The notes: generated by a model not told the origin, from the letters alone. Positions 25,601 through 62,779 are shown, counted from the stretch's first letter. The stretch: 64,000 nt of DNA from Phoebastria nigripes (GCA_035582835.1 JAYKAV010003098.1:434001-498000), one strand, 5' to 3'. A program made the numbers and translations.

Positions 25601-28600
25601 GAGCACCAGGATAAGACCGATGCAGTTAATTTATCAACACCATATTAAATTCACTTGAACACATACTTCCAGCCCTGGCGGACCCACGTTCAGTCAGTGC
25701 TCCCAGCAAAGCAGGTGGCCAACTGCCCTCACACATCCCAGGGCAAAGCACGCCCGTTTCGGCACCATCCATCTTGCTTCCTGTAGGGAGAAATGGAGAA
25801 GAAAACGTATGTGGTACGCTCTTTCAATATATCTTTGGAAGACACACAAATACCTCAGCATTGGGCAATTCGTTAGGAATGGGAATATAATAAAAACATA
25901 ATATATAAACCATATATATTCCACTTGCAGGCCTCTGTCTAGCCGAGTGTTTTCAAACACTCGCGTGAAATCTCCTTTTTGTTGCTGATGGTTGGGGATA
26001 TTTCATTTGATTTCTTCACAGTTCTGATGACTGCAGCAGCATCCCTAAAACGCTCCTTAGCTGCATCTCAAAATAGTCTGATTAATCAGTCTTATTCAAG
26101 AGTGATGAACTTTGCTCTTCTGTGCAGCTTTTGAGTTTGCATCTAATATTGTAAAATCAACTCAGGTACAACATAGAAACAAACTGAATTTTCCATGGGA
26201 AAGTAGATACACCCAAAGCAATGCCAAGTTGCCCATTTTCAAAATGAGCTCTCAGCAATTCAAGAATTTGCACACTTTTACATTCAATATGTAGGTGCTC
26301 AGATGTCACCGACGCACTCAAACACTACCATGAAAGGAAGCAAATGAGATCCGTATATGGACCTCCATTTTATACATAACAGCCTTGCCACCCAGACCTC
26401 TCAAACCCTCCTTCCAACTAACTGGCTACTGAAAGTTATTGCAGCCCTTCAAATGCAGCCAGGTCCTGATGTTCTCCCCCATCTCATACACTAAATGTCA
26501 GAAATAAAAGTTATTTAGATTAAATTCAGCTTTTTAATGACACCTGTGCAAACTTAAGTCTTTCATACCTTTCTGGAGCTTTTTCTAAACAAGAAAGAAC
26601 AGCATCTAGCTTCCTTTCTCAGAAAGGTCAGTAGGAAGTGAAGAGCAGTGCTGATTTATCTTCATCATTTGGTGACAAGTTCTGTGAAGGAAGTTGCCTT
26701 GATTTTACATCACTTTTTTTCAGAATGAAGGAATGTGCTAACTTACAATTCATCACTTCTATGCCATTTATTTGGTGGGTATCCTGACATCCTTCTTGGA
26801 TACTTGTCACTTTGGTGACAAGATGTTTGCAAACATTTTAAAATTATTTTTGTGAAAATGACCTTTGCATTTTATTGACAGCTGAATGAGGAATCATCCT
26901 TGGGGACACTTCCAATCATGCACTAACTCTCTAATATATATATTTAAACTAGACCACATCCAAAATAATTTCAGGATTTTAATCCAAGGTACAGGATAAC
27001 TTAAGCAGGACTCACTGGTACTTTGACTCCTCAGCTACATGTGTCATTTTTTATAAAACCAGACTATGGACAGACAGATGAGGAGGTTAGAGAAGGTTCT
27101 TGGGACATCTTCGATGAGGCAGAGAGAAAGGCCATGTGAGATCCAGCAGCTCTAACTACTTTCCACTCAGTGATGGAAAATAGCAGCCTTATCCACAATT
27201 TGTATGTTTTATCACTGGCATCTGACACAGAGTCAGAATCTGACTCATTTTAGACCACTGGGGGGGGGGGGGAAGGGAACAAAAAGAAAGGAAAAGTCTA
27301 AAATGCATCCATCCTTCACTAAAGTCTCTCAGTTGGGTCAACCTACAAGAGTGTCCTGAGGATGAAGGGTGTCAGCTGATCCAAAAGCACAATCAGGCTA
27401 CAAAGGAGAGGAATGAAATACCTCATTTCCTTGTGCAAAGCTTGAAGCTTGGCTTGGAAATCACAGGCTGTGGCGAAGGAAAGAAATAAAGATAGCTAGG
27501 ACATATTCCTAAAAATGTTAATAAATGTTTTATTCCAGAAAGGTGGTAATACTCCGACAATCTTGCTTTTGCTAAGTGGGGGGAGAGAAGCTCAAAGCCC
27601 TACAGAAGCACATAGAGGCTGCGTAAGGATACTTCTATATACAGTATAATCATGCAGCCAGAGAATCAGCACAGAAAGGTATGTAACAAAGTCACACCAG
27701 TCAGGATTTTGAGCAAGCAGCTTTCAGAGAAGTAGCTCCTGACAGCAGGAGAGCACACGACAGAGCTGCCAACTCTTCTTTTTTTCCCCCACAGGCCGTA
27801 GATTTGCAGAATCATCTCCTGGTCTCCGGAGAAATGCCCTTTGCTAGGCTGCCTTTCCTCATTTTCCTGTTCCCAGGAAAAAAAACAGTCAATCAGAACA
27901 TCTCCATTTTCTACCAGCAGCCTGGTTAGCACCGAGAGCAACCACCGCTGTGCCCTCCAGTCCTGACTGCCGACTTTTAAGAGCTATTCCTATGGACTTC
28001 CTGGACTGCCTTCCCTGGCCCCTGTGAGGGTAACCCCCCAAAAATCCTGCTGTCCTCTTCTAGTGCATGGATAACCCTGCCTTGCTACCCATCCACTTCT
28101 AATTAAATATAGTTAAGCACAGGGAAGAATAACTAAACACTTACAGGAGAAAGGATGAGAGGGAAGAAGAAAGAACTAAATGCTGTGTTAGAGGGAGAAT
28201 AAAAGATATCTGGGGTAATTTTCTCCCCCCGCCCCATCCCTCAATTTCTTCCTCTCATATAAGAAAGAGAGAAGCAATGTAAATAAGCATTCATATATAT
28301 ATACTTTTATATGCAAATGTGTCTAACTCTACAAATGAGTTTTTGCTCCTAGCTGCCGACAAGTATGCCTGACAGTCTGAGATAGTGAAAGTGCAAGTCA
28401 TCGAACAAAAAGCTGTGTGGAGAGCACCAGGGAAAATGCATTTGAAGAAAAGGGAAATTGCTTGAAGCCTTTCTTTTTAAGAGACAAAGTTCCCTGGTCA
28501 AAACTGCAATAAGCAAGACAAAACAAAACATTCCACACTGGGGGAAAGGTGCAGGAAATATAAGAATAGAAGACAGCAGGAGAGTATCTGTTCAAGAGAC

Positions 28601-31019
28601 AGCATATGCAAAGGTGAGTAATGTCTAATTCCTTGGATCTGTTTCAAATGGCAGCGTTCATGAAATCCAGAGGAGTGGAAATGGTGTTTGGCAAAAATAG
28701 CCCACTTAAAGGGGAACGAGTGCAGCGTCTATTGACATATGGGGCTGTTAGCAAACAAAAACTATGGTTAGTGGCAATTAGGGTTGTTGCAGGAGACGTT
28801 CCATTCACTCCAAAACCAGAAATAATGGAAAGGAGTGAATGGAAAGGCTGATGTTTTCCTTCCACAAAACTATTAACACGGCCTACAGTATTGCAGCCTA
28901 CTTCACAAGGGGTTCCCCTATATTTCCTGGAGATACCAAAAAGCAATACATACCAGTGCTTCTTCTAACATATGCTCCAGTCTGGATTCTTTATGCACTT
29001 TTAAGGATTATTATTTTTCCTGTATCAGTTAGTTTTTCATCGTGTTACCGCAAAATATTCAGGTACCTCTGACAACATACAGTCTATATTTGGGTGGTTG
29101 CCATTTCAATGAGACTTTTCTACAAAATAAAGGTTTAAAGCTTATGTTAAAAATGAACTCCGTAACATAACTTGAAACAAGTTGCAGCAAATGCTGTGCC
29201 ATCATACCATCTGTGTTCAAGTACAGCTCTCAAGCTCTCCTCCTATTGCTTCCTAAAGTGGAAAATAATGATAAAAAATAAAAACAGATAAGATGAAGCA
29301 GCATTGTGTATTGGAATACATTATGAACCTGAGCCTTACGATGCTTGTTTCAAAAATGAATTCCTCTGTATCTGTATAGCCCAAGAAAGCATCACTGGGG
29401 AAGTAAAAAGGAAGGTTATATTCTTCTTCGCATTTAAATTAAGCAACAGTGATGTTCTCACCTGACACAGCTAGTAAATTTTGGTGAGCTTTGCTCTACC
29501 CGATATTGCCCACTTTGGTTTTTTTTAGCTCTCTTCACAAGCNTTCCGGCAATATTCCACAGGAACATGAGTGAAATTCATTAAACCTTGGAGTAAATGG
29601 AAGGCGCTAGAACTGATGAGAAATCAAAAAAAAAAAACCAACCCACTGTTAAATCAATGTCTAAGATGATAACAGAAGTTGCTGGACAAAACTTATACGG
29701 AGAAAAATGTACATTATGGCAAACCCCAACATGCATCTTAGGCCATGAGAAAGGGTAGTAAGAGATCCATAAGCCAACGCTATAGGTAAAATGCCACCAC
29801 AGAAAATGTAACTGTCCTTTATATGATAAAATTTTAAGGGTAAATGAAAAAAAGCCCTATTCTTAAAAAGCCAACTTTGTCATGCAGAGCTTAAAATAGC
29901 ACCTTTCTGATATTCAGTCACAACACAGGATNGTTGTTTTGAAGTTTTAGAAATAAAACCCCCATTCTGGTCCTTTTATCGCACTGTCAGGTCTACAGTC
30001 ACTTCATCAACGCAGGGTGGAAGGAAGACAAGGAACATGTCAAGAAGCTACCCCAGAAGCGCCTGGAAAAGACAGAGGGAGGCATGCAGGCAAGATTAGG
30101 AGGCATGAGGCAGAAGGCAGCACATCCGCAGGAGAACCTGTTGATGCTGCTCTCTCTGGTACTGTACAAACCTGGTCCCGGCCAGTGACTTGTCAAGAAC
30201 ACAAATACATTCATAACTTCCTCTTGCTTTCCGAGAAGCAAGCACCTCACTCTTCCTATGCTATTCCCACATACTGCCCTACCAACAGATTTTTATGACT
30301 CTGTCTACATAAATACATGTCCGTCCTGAGCTGTGGCTAGTTCTCCGTGAGTTGTTTTGAACTATTAGTCAAGCAAGTATTTGTGATCCGAGCAGGAGTC
30401 GCTCAGAAAGCTGCTGCTGCTTTATTTCCAGTTACGGCTCCACAGCTGGGATACGGTAACTGACCACGTGGCCAGAGCCTGAGGTTTTATATGAGACCTG
30501 GCATTGAAAAGGGATAGATAGGGCAGAGTGCTCACCCAAGCCTCCCATAGGCACTAGAGCCTGGAGCAAGCCCCTGGGGGGGAATCTCCCTTTCCAGCTG
30601 AAGATGCTCCTGTTCTGTGGCATTGCCAGATACAACGTGAGTCTGGAAGAGAAAATCTCCCTTCCCCCTCTATCCTACCTTTTCAAAAACCACATCGAGG
30701 TGCTTTCTCCGTCTTACTATTCTCCATCTTACTTCTGTGAGATAGTGCTGATCCCAGAGCCCAGGAAAAAGCGTATGAGAGGTCAGGACACCGCCTACTT
30801 GAGTCAGGCAATCAGGCTGGGGCAAGCTCTCCAAAAAGGGACAAGTGAATGCAGGCTTTGAACACCTTTGGGAAACACTCTTTTTTCAAAAAAGCATTTC
30901 CAACAACAGCAATGTTTATTATTTTAATACTCTTCCTACTCCTGTCAGCACGTTCTCATCAATGTTTGCATGGTGCTGGCCAAAATGCCCGTTTGCCTTT
31001 CCAAGGGAGAGGCTTGCAA
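19661..31019. other. intergenic upstream of the YWHAZ CpG island, no gene recognised
   Basis: About 11 kb of unique AT-rich DNA with short open frames only. Ambiguous bases appear at 25203, 25482, 29543 and 29932. A possible CR1-like scrap near 22315-22345 (ATCATAGAGATCATTTGGTT) is too short to call. Distal enhancers of YWHAZ could lie here but cannot be identified by eye. Confidence 0.6.
27260..27272. repeat. 13-G homopolymer
   Basis: An uninterrupted G run in intergenic DNA; its exact length is uncertain in assemblies. Confidence 0.85.
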
Positions 31020-31666
31020 AAGGACTGTTTGTGCCAGGCAGGGTCTCTCTGGGCCCTGCCGCCACTCCCCGGGCTCCTGCCCGGGCTCCGTGTGCCGCCC
31101 TCTTCTGGGTCTTTCCTTTCCAACCCACAACCTCCTTCCCACCCCGGTCCAGGATTAGGTTCCCGGCCCGCGGTTCAATGCCTTGCTCGGCACACGCAGG
31201 CCGTCACGCTGACCCGCGCGGACCGGGACGGTCCCCGTCCCCTCTGTACCCTGGGGCTCACCCACCGACCTGGCCTCCGTCACAGGCGCCCCACGTTGCG
31301 GCCCTGCAACGGGAGCGGTGCCGGACCCTCAGCCAGGCCCCGCGGGAGCTTGGCAAGGGGGGTTCAAAGGGAAAACCTCGGCCCGCGTGGAAAACACAGA
31401 GCCAGGAGAGGTCGCTTGGGGTGTGCGGTAAATGGGGGGGCGGGGTGACACCCACACACAACCCGCGGCCGCATTACGCGGTGCCCCCCGTTTCCACACG
31501 GCGCCCTGTGCCGCGGGCCCGGGGACAGCTCCGCCACCGCCTATCTGCTCGGCCGACCAGCGGCGAAGGCAGGCAGGGTGAAGGGGGCTCCCCGCCAGGC
31601 AGCGGGCGGAGCGGGCCGGGCCGCGCCAGCTGAGGCGGCTGGTGGAGTGTCAGAGGCCAGGGCTGA

Positions 31667-31676
31667 GGGGGCGGGA
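31667..31676 (+). promoter_or_regulatory. Sp1-like GC box
   Basis: GGGGGCGGGA matches the GC-box core. It lies upstream of the CRE/CCAAT pair in the CpG island. Confidence 0.4.
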
Positions 31677-31711
31677 CGCCGCCTCGCCCCGGCCCGGCCG
31701 GGCCCGGCCCT

Positions 31712-31721
31712 GGGGCGGGGC
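31712..31721 (+). promoter_or_regulatory. Sp1-like GC box
   Basis: GGGGCGGGGC is a consensus GC box 134 bases upstream of the CRE. Confidence 0.45.
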
Positions 31722-31854
31722 CGCCGGTTCTAGGCGTGTCCCGCCGTCCCGCGCGCCGCCGGCGCCCGCGGCGGTTGGCGAGGCCTCCACCCTGTGGCGC
31801 GCCGGGGGAGGCGCGGGCTCGTGCTCGCGCCTTCGCCGTTGCCATGGCCCCGCT

Positions 31855-31862
31855 TGACGTCA
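31855..31862. promoter_or_regulatory. palindromic CRE (TGACGTCA)
   Basis: A perfect 8-base cAMP response element lies 127 bases before the gap. An RFX-like half site (GTTGCCATGG, 31838-31847) lies just upstream and an inverted CCAAT box 36 bases downstream. This arrangement is typical of CREB/ATF-responsive TATA-less promoters. Binding is inferred. Confidence 0.6.
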
Positions 31863-31897
31863 CGGGCGGTGCGCTGCCCGTGCGTTGCGGCGCGGTG

Positions 31898-31902
31898 ATT
31901 GG
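31898..31902 (-). promoter_or_regulatory. inverted CCAAT box (NF-Y type)
   Basis: GTGATTGGCGG contains ATTGG with NF-Y-like flanks. Such boxes usually lie 60-100 bases before the start site, which would put transcription initiation near 31950-32000, at the left edge of the gap. Confidence 0.5.
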
Positions 31903-31981
31903 CGGAGACGCCGTGTGTGGCGCTGGGAGAGAGGCTGCAGCGCAGCGAGCCGCGAGACAGNCACAGTCCGCGCCGGCCGCC

Positions 31982-32738
31982 NNNNNNNNNNNNNNNNNNN
32001 NNNNNNNNNNNNNNNNNNNNNNNNNNNNNNNNNNNNNNNNNNNNNNNNNNNNNNNNNNNNNNNNNNNNNNNNNNNNNNNNNNNNNNNNNNNNNNNNNNNN
32101 NNNNNNNNNNNNNNNNNNNNNNNNNNNNNNNNNNNNNNNNNNNNNNNNNNNNNNNNNNNNNNNNNNNNNNNNNNNNNNNNNNNNNNNNNNNNNNNNNNNN
32201 NNNNNNNNNNNNNNNNNNNNNNNNNNNNNNNNNNNNNNNNNNNNNNNNNNNNNNNNNNNNNNNNNNNNNNNNNNNNNNNNNNNNNNNNNNNNNNNNNNNN
32301 NNNNNNNNNNNNNNNNNNNNNNNNNNNNNNNNNNNNNNNNNNNNNNNNNNNNNNNNNNNNNNNNNNNNNNNNNNNNNNNNNNNNNNNNNNNNNNNNNNNN
32401 NNNNNNNNNNNNNNNNNNNNNNNNNNNNNNNNNNNNNNNNNNNNNNNNNNNNNNNNNNNNNNNNNNNNNNNNNNNNNNNNNNNNNNNNNNNNNNNNNNNN
32501 NNNNNNNNNNNNNNNNNNNNNNNNNNNNNNNNNNNNNNNNNNNNNNNNNNNNNNNNNNNNNNNNNNNNNNNNNNNNNNNNNNNNNNNNNNNNNNNNNNNN
32601 NNNNNNNNNNNNNNNNNNNNNNNNNNNNNNNNNNNNNNNNNNNNNNNNNNNNNNNNNNNNNNNNNNNNNNNNNNNNNNNNNNNNNNNNNNNNNNNNNNNN
32701 NNNNNNNNNNNNNNNNNNNNNNNNNNNNNNNNNNNNNN
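31982..32738. other. assembly gap (757 n)
   Basis: An uninterrupted run of n sits in the middle of the CpG island. High GC is the likely cause of the sequencing failure. The gap probably removes the transcription start and all or part of non-coding exon 1 of YWHAZ. Its true length may differ from 757. Confidence 0.99.
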
Positions 32739-32877
32739 CCGCCGCCCCCTCTCCTCCCCCCGTTCCCTCTCCTCCCCCCGTCCCCTGGGGCTGGGCCCGC
32801 GGGCTTCCCCTCGTCCGGCCGCTGCCGGGGCGGGACGCGGCATCTTCCTCCGCCGCCGCCCCCGGCGCTGGGCGGAG
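32739..32877 (+). other. YWHAZ: possible 3' part of YWHAZ non-coding exon 1
   Basis: The first sequence after the gap is pyrimidine-rich, then GC-rich, and reaches GGCGGAG followed by GTGAGC at 32878. This is the best splice donor consensus between the gap and exon 2. Spliced to 34611 it would give a 5' UTR exon and an intron of 1,733 bases. The true start lies in or left of the gap. Alternative first exons are known in mammals, so other donors may also be used. Confidence 0.4.
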
Positions 32878-33120
32878 GTGAGCGGGATTAACGCGCGCTG
32901 AAGTGGGCTGGGCTCCGGCGCCGATCCGCCATGACAAAGGCGGCCGGCGAGGCGCTCGGTGTCCCCGCGGCGGACGGATGCGGCGGCCGCAGCGCGGGGA
33001 GAGGCGGCGGGAGGGGCGGCCCGGAGCGTGCTTCCTCGCCCCGGGGGGCCGCGCCGCCCGCTCCTCCCCCGGGCCGCTCCATTTTCTGCTGTCACCTCGC
33101 GTGTGGGGGAATCGCGGCAG

Positions 33121-33152
33121 CGCCCAACCCTCGCCGCGCCCAACCCTCGCCG
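33121..33152. repeat. 16-bp exact tandem duplication
   Basis: The unit CGCCCAACCCTCGCCG occurs twice back to back (33121-33136 and 33137-33152) within the CpG island, right of the presumed exon 1 donor. Confidence 0.9.
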
Positions 33153-33797
33153 CGCCGGCGGGCGGTCGCCCTCGGCCGCCGGGAACGACGGGCGGCCTGG
33201 CCGCCCGGGAAGGATGCTGCCGTAGCAGCCTGCGGGCAGCCTGGTGGCCCGGTAGACTGGCGTTGGGGCCGGCGTTTTAACCACGCTCGTCCTGATCACG
33301 CCGAGTGATAAATAACCGTAGCCAAAACCTTGCCTTAAAATGGCTCCTTATACTGGCTGTTCACGGTGCGGTCAAGTTTTCAACGCACATTAGCAAACAC
33401 TGCGGAACAGCCGCTGAATTTGTGCCCCGGTACTGAGGGTAGGAGCTACTAAAACTTTCCCTTTGGAATGTTAAAACGTGCTTAATTTATTCCTAAATGG
33501 AAGATAGTGCTATTGTTTGTGGTAACTTCATGTAAAATGACAGAAANGTTAATGGTTAAAGATTAAGATGCTGGATTGTCATGTATGGAACATATAGAAA
33601 TACATAAAGCATACATGACCAAAATTGGTTCTTGCTTTAATAATCTAGTCAAACTTTAAAGGATGGTGTATCCCAAAGCACATTGTCAGGGCCTCAAAAT
33701 GATCAAGTCAAGATACATAAAAGGATGGGGGGTGAGGAGATGGGTACATCTTTCCTGAGGTACCAAAAAAAAAATACCCATTATCTCTGTTCAGCAG

Positions 33798-33800
<3 letters not shown>

Positions 33801-33829
<29 letters not shown>
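33801..33829. repeat. 29-T homopolymer (intron 1)
   Basis: Uninterrupted T run in YWHAZ intron 1, about 780 bases before the exon 2 acceptor. Confidence 0.95.
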
Positions 33830-33833
<4 letters not shown>

Positions 33834-34554
33834 TGCTGATAAGTTGCAGGTTATGAAGCATCTCAGCCAGGTTGTGCTATCTCAAATACTGATGTTGAAG
33901 TAATATTTTTAAATAGTAAAATTTCCTTTTGTCTCTGCAAGCATAGCCTCTCAGGCTGAGAAGCAGTACCTTGCTTAGAACGTCTACTGTATCCCATTTT
34001 GGGAAAGGAAGTTAACATTGTTGAAGGGTGTACACCTTGAAATTTAGATANGTGGTGGATTATGGCTTTGTAACATCCAGTGTGGGATTTGATTTGCAGA
34101 TCTTTCTGCCTGTAACTGTAAGATTCTGTTAAGGCACAGAGAGTTGCCTGGTACTGTTTGTCTAGTCTTTATTTGGTCTGTTCCTGTGAAAAACTTACTA
34201 TTGGGTGTTTTCTTTGTCAATTTTGTTATATTGATAATTGGATGCAGTTGATGCTGCAGCTTGAATGTAGGCTTATGAGAGAGTGATGGCAAAGAACTAG
34301 GATCGTTCATGTGCATAAGATAGGAATGATTTGCTTTCAGTTCACCTTTGGATGCTTTTGTTTGCATTTATTAAAGTAATAACATACTTTTAAAAGTTAA
34401 CAATTTTTCAGGAGGAAGCAGTGACTTTAAGTCTTTGATCCACGTATCCGTGTGTTAGAGATTAAGTGTTTGTATGCCTTGTGTTCTGCATTTCAGTTGT
34501 ACCTCTTACAGTTCCAAACTACTTAGAGAATGGTTGCTGTGCATATGAAGTTAA

Positions 34555-60155
<25,601 letters not shown>

Positions 60156-60586
60156 CCAGCCTTCCAACTTCCGTCTGCCTCATTCTGAAATTTACACAGT
60201 AGACCATTTGTCATCCATGCTGTCCCACAAATAGTTTTTGTTTACGATTTGACAGGTTTATGTTACTTCTATTTGGATTTCTATATTTCCCATGTGGTTT
60301 TGTTTAATATTAGGGGAATAGAGCCAGTTAACATTTGGGGAATTTATCTGTTTTCATCTGAGGTGGCCAATATAGGGTTGTGAAATTTTTATACAAGTTT
60401 TACATGTTTGGCATAGTACTTTTGGTACATTGTGGCTTCCCACAAGGCCAGTGTTAAAACAGCTTTCTATGTCAAGCAAAGACGACTGCTTGCATATTGG
60501 TCTGTCATGATGGAAAAAAGGGATAATCAGTTGCAGCCACAGGTGTAGTTAGCATGAGTATTCAAGCTGGAGCACACATGGCTGTG

Positions 60587-60592
60587 AATAAA
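60587..60592 (+). terminator. YWHAZ: YWHAZ proximal polyadenylation signal
   Basis: A canonical AATAAA lies 432 bases after the stop codon. Cleavage shortly after it would give a 3' UTR of about 450 bases without the miR-451 and miR-375 matches further downstream. Use is inferred. Confidence 0.45.
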
Positions 60593-60736
60593 CTGATGTC
60601 CCATAGATATTGCATGTCAAGTCAACATGTGAAATCTGTGGAATATACCAATCAAGTGTACATCTTTGATTGCAGCTGAAGTGTTCCTTAAGACAGTTTG
60701 ATAGCCCAGTCAACTTTCTCTAGAGAAGGACAGAGA

Positions 60737-60743
60737 AACGGTT
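60737..60743 (+). promoter_or_regulatory. miR-451 seed match in YWHAZ 3' UTR
   Basis: AACGGTT is the exact reverse complement of miR-451 nucleotides 2-8 (7mer-m8 type; the following base is C, so not an 8mer). 14-3-3 zeta is an established erythroid target of miR-451 in mouse and zebrafish, so the presence of the site here fits retained regulation. Pairing and repression in this species are not shown. Confidence 0.65.
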
Positions 60744-60833
60744 CACATTCCATTATTTGTAAAGTTACCTGCTGTTGCTTTCATTATTTTTGCTACACAT
60801 TTTATTTGTATTTAAATGGTTTAAGCAACCTAA

Positions 60834-60840
60834 GAACAAA
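60834..60840 (+). promoter_or_regulatory. possible miR-375 seed match in YWHAZ 3' UTR
   Basis: GAACAAA matches miR-375 nucleotides 2-7 with an A opposite position 1 (7mer-A1). YWHAZ has been reported as a miR-375 target in human cells. The match is short and could arise by chance in an AT-rich UTR. Confidence 0.4.
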
Positions 60841-61123
60841 TGTACAAGTAAAGATGCAGTAAAAAATGAATTGCTTGATATCCATAATGACACTGTATAT
60901 CGAGCACAGCAGTAAAACAAAAACCCATGTATTTAACTTTTTTAGGTTTTTTGCTTTTGTGATTTTTTTTTTTTTTTTTGATACTTGCCTAACATGCATG
61001 TGCTGTAAAAATAGTTAACAGGGAAATAACTTGAGATGATGGCTAGCTTTGTTTAATGTCTTATGAAATTTTCATGAACAAGCATAACTGTTCAGAACAT
61101 GTGTATTAAGTTGATGTAAGTGG

Positions 61124-61129
61124 AATAAA
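61124..61129 (+). terminator. YWHAZ: YWHAZ middle polyadenylation signal (probable main)
   Basis: A canonical AATAAA sits about 0.97 kb after the stop codon, followed by T-rich and GT-containing sequence (61131-61165) suited to the downstream element. A 3' UTR near 1 kb would result. Confidence 0.6.
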
Positions 61130-61903
61130 AGTTTTATGAATGGACTTTTCAACTACCTTTGGTGTAGATTTCATGTGATCTGTCTTCCCACACCTTTTAG
61201 AGTAATGGCAGTATTATACACAAATTCAATATGGAAGTATTTTTATTATGGAAAATCTTAATACACATTTAGGCATTTAGTTAATTTCGGGGAAGTCAAG
61301 ATTGAATACTTCATATCTGATTTTAAGATTGCTCTAATTAATTAATTTACAACTTTTAGATGCCTACAGATTTCTGACTGTCCAGCTGGTACTCTGGAGA
61401 TACTTTAACAAACATATGGTCCCCAGACTTACAGCAAAAGGCATACGAAGTTCTTTAAGAGCTGACCTTTGGAATAGGTCTAGTTATATGGAAACCTGTA
61501 GCTTGCTGCTGTTAGCTCTTTGAAGGAGAACTGAGCAGGAGCCTCCACAGAGTTCAGAGGGTTCAGACACTACAGCTCAGTTTGTGGAAAGACTCCAGAG
61601 CAACTATGCTCTTCCTTTCCTTGTCCCCAGTGAGGTCTGCACTGATGGTATTCACAGAATAACTATGGCATTTGTAGATATTTGGTTTGAAACAAGTAAT
61701 TACGGGGAAATTGAGGCTAATGTTCAAACAGTGTCACATCTGTCAAGAACTGAGACTGTTGGAAAATAATTNAACTGTATTAAAATATTCTTGTTGTATT
61801 TATGTAGTCAACTTAAGGGAAGCTTGAGTGGCCTTTTTCTTGACTGAGCTGCACCTGTAAGCACAGTGTAAGTATTTTCTAGTTTTAGATAACTTTTCAC
61901 CCA

Positions 61904-61909
61904 AATAAA
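61904..61909 (+). terminator. YWHAZ: YWHAZ distal polyadenylation signal
   Basis: A canonical AATAAA is followed within 15 bases by TTGGTGTC, a plausible GT-rich downstream element. It would give a 3' UTR of about 1.75-1.8 kb, close to the long form I recall for mammalian YWHAZ. Use is inferred. Confidence 0.5.
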
Positions 61910-61924
61910 AGCTATCTTGGTGTC

Positions 61925-62745
61925 ACCAGGTTAATCTGATACCTGGAAGATATAAGATGAACCAAGTCACCGAACATGAACTCCATTGCCTTACCCTTTT
62001 GCACATGCAGTGGACTTAAGCAAGTTACAGGTCTGACTTTTTAGAAGTTCAGTATAGGCTTTTTCTTGTATTTAAAAAAAAAAAAAAAAAGTTAAAATAC
62101 ATATGATCATTGCATTTGGAATGCAATGGGGATGCTCCATTTCTAGAAGCAACTAAGCCCTTTGTCCCAGAATTTAAGGATCAAGATTGGTAGAAAATGT
62201 GGGTAGGATAATCTTAAAACTTAAAAAAGTAGTTAGGGACACTAGTCACCATTCCTAGAATTGAAAGTTAATAATCTGTTATAATAGGTAATAAAAACTA
62301 GAATCTGATTAAGAACAGGAAGAAGGGAAGAATATGGAGGGCAAAGGTTAATGAGGCTTTCTAAGGGAGAACTTAGTATATCCCTCAGTTACCACTGAAA
62401 AAAGTAACAATGACTTCTTTAATACATGAAAGCACTGGTCAAAAGGAAAAAGCAGTAATCAAATACATTTACAAAACAAAGGGCTACATTCCAGTCTGGA
62501 AGCAACGTAAGTTGGCAGACCATGACTAAAAAATTCCTTTGGGGATATTGGATCCACTTTTAGAAAGGAAAGACCATAGCTCACTCTATAGCAAATGTGA
62601 GTTCTGTCCCTTAGAAAGGCTTTAATGAAGATGTTGCTTGTGTCCCTTACTGAAAGGATTTGACTTTCAACTTGCATGGTAAACTGCTTTACTCTAAACA
62701 TTTAAATTTCAGCTATATGAAATAATGTGACCTGAAAATGCTGCT

Positions 62746-62779
<34 letters not shown>

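Larger units (their letters stand above)
31020..33300. promoter_or_regulatory. YWHAZ: CpG island, YWHAZ promoter region
   Basis: About 2.3 kb of very GC-rich, CpG-dense DNA contrasts with AT-rich flanks and ends about 1.3 kb before coding exon 2. It includes Sp1-like boxes, a CRE, a CCAAT box, a long C-rich tract just after the gap (32739-32790), and a 757-base run of n. Housekeeping genes such as YWHAZ usually start in such islands. No other gene nearby could own it. The long open frames here in all phases reflect the scarcity of stop codons in GC-rich DNA. Confidence 0.85.
60156..61145 (+). other. YWHAZ: YWHAZ 3' UTR (main form inferred)
   Basis: Non-coding AT-rich sequence follows the stop codon. 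It contains AATAAA signals at 60587 and 61124, an 18-T run near 60963-60979, a miR-451 seed match (60737-60743) and a miR-375 seed match (60834-60840). The end near 61145 is inferred as about 15-20 bases past the second signal. A third signal at 61904 would give a longer form. No transcript data were available. Confidence 0.7.

Noticed and set aside
30845..31633. 262-codon open frame at the left edge of the CpG island
   Set aside because: Most of its length is GC-rich promoter sequence, several other frames are open in parallel, and the Pro/Arg/Ala-rich translation has no domain.
31474..33299. Several long open frames (330-487 codons) on both strands across 31474-33299
   Set aside because: They run through 757 ambiguous bases translated as X and through CpG-rich DNA where stops are rare. 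There is no protein family in the readable parts.
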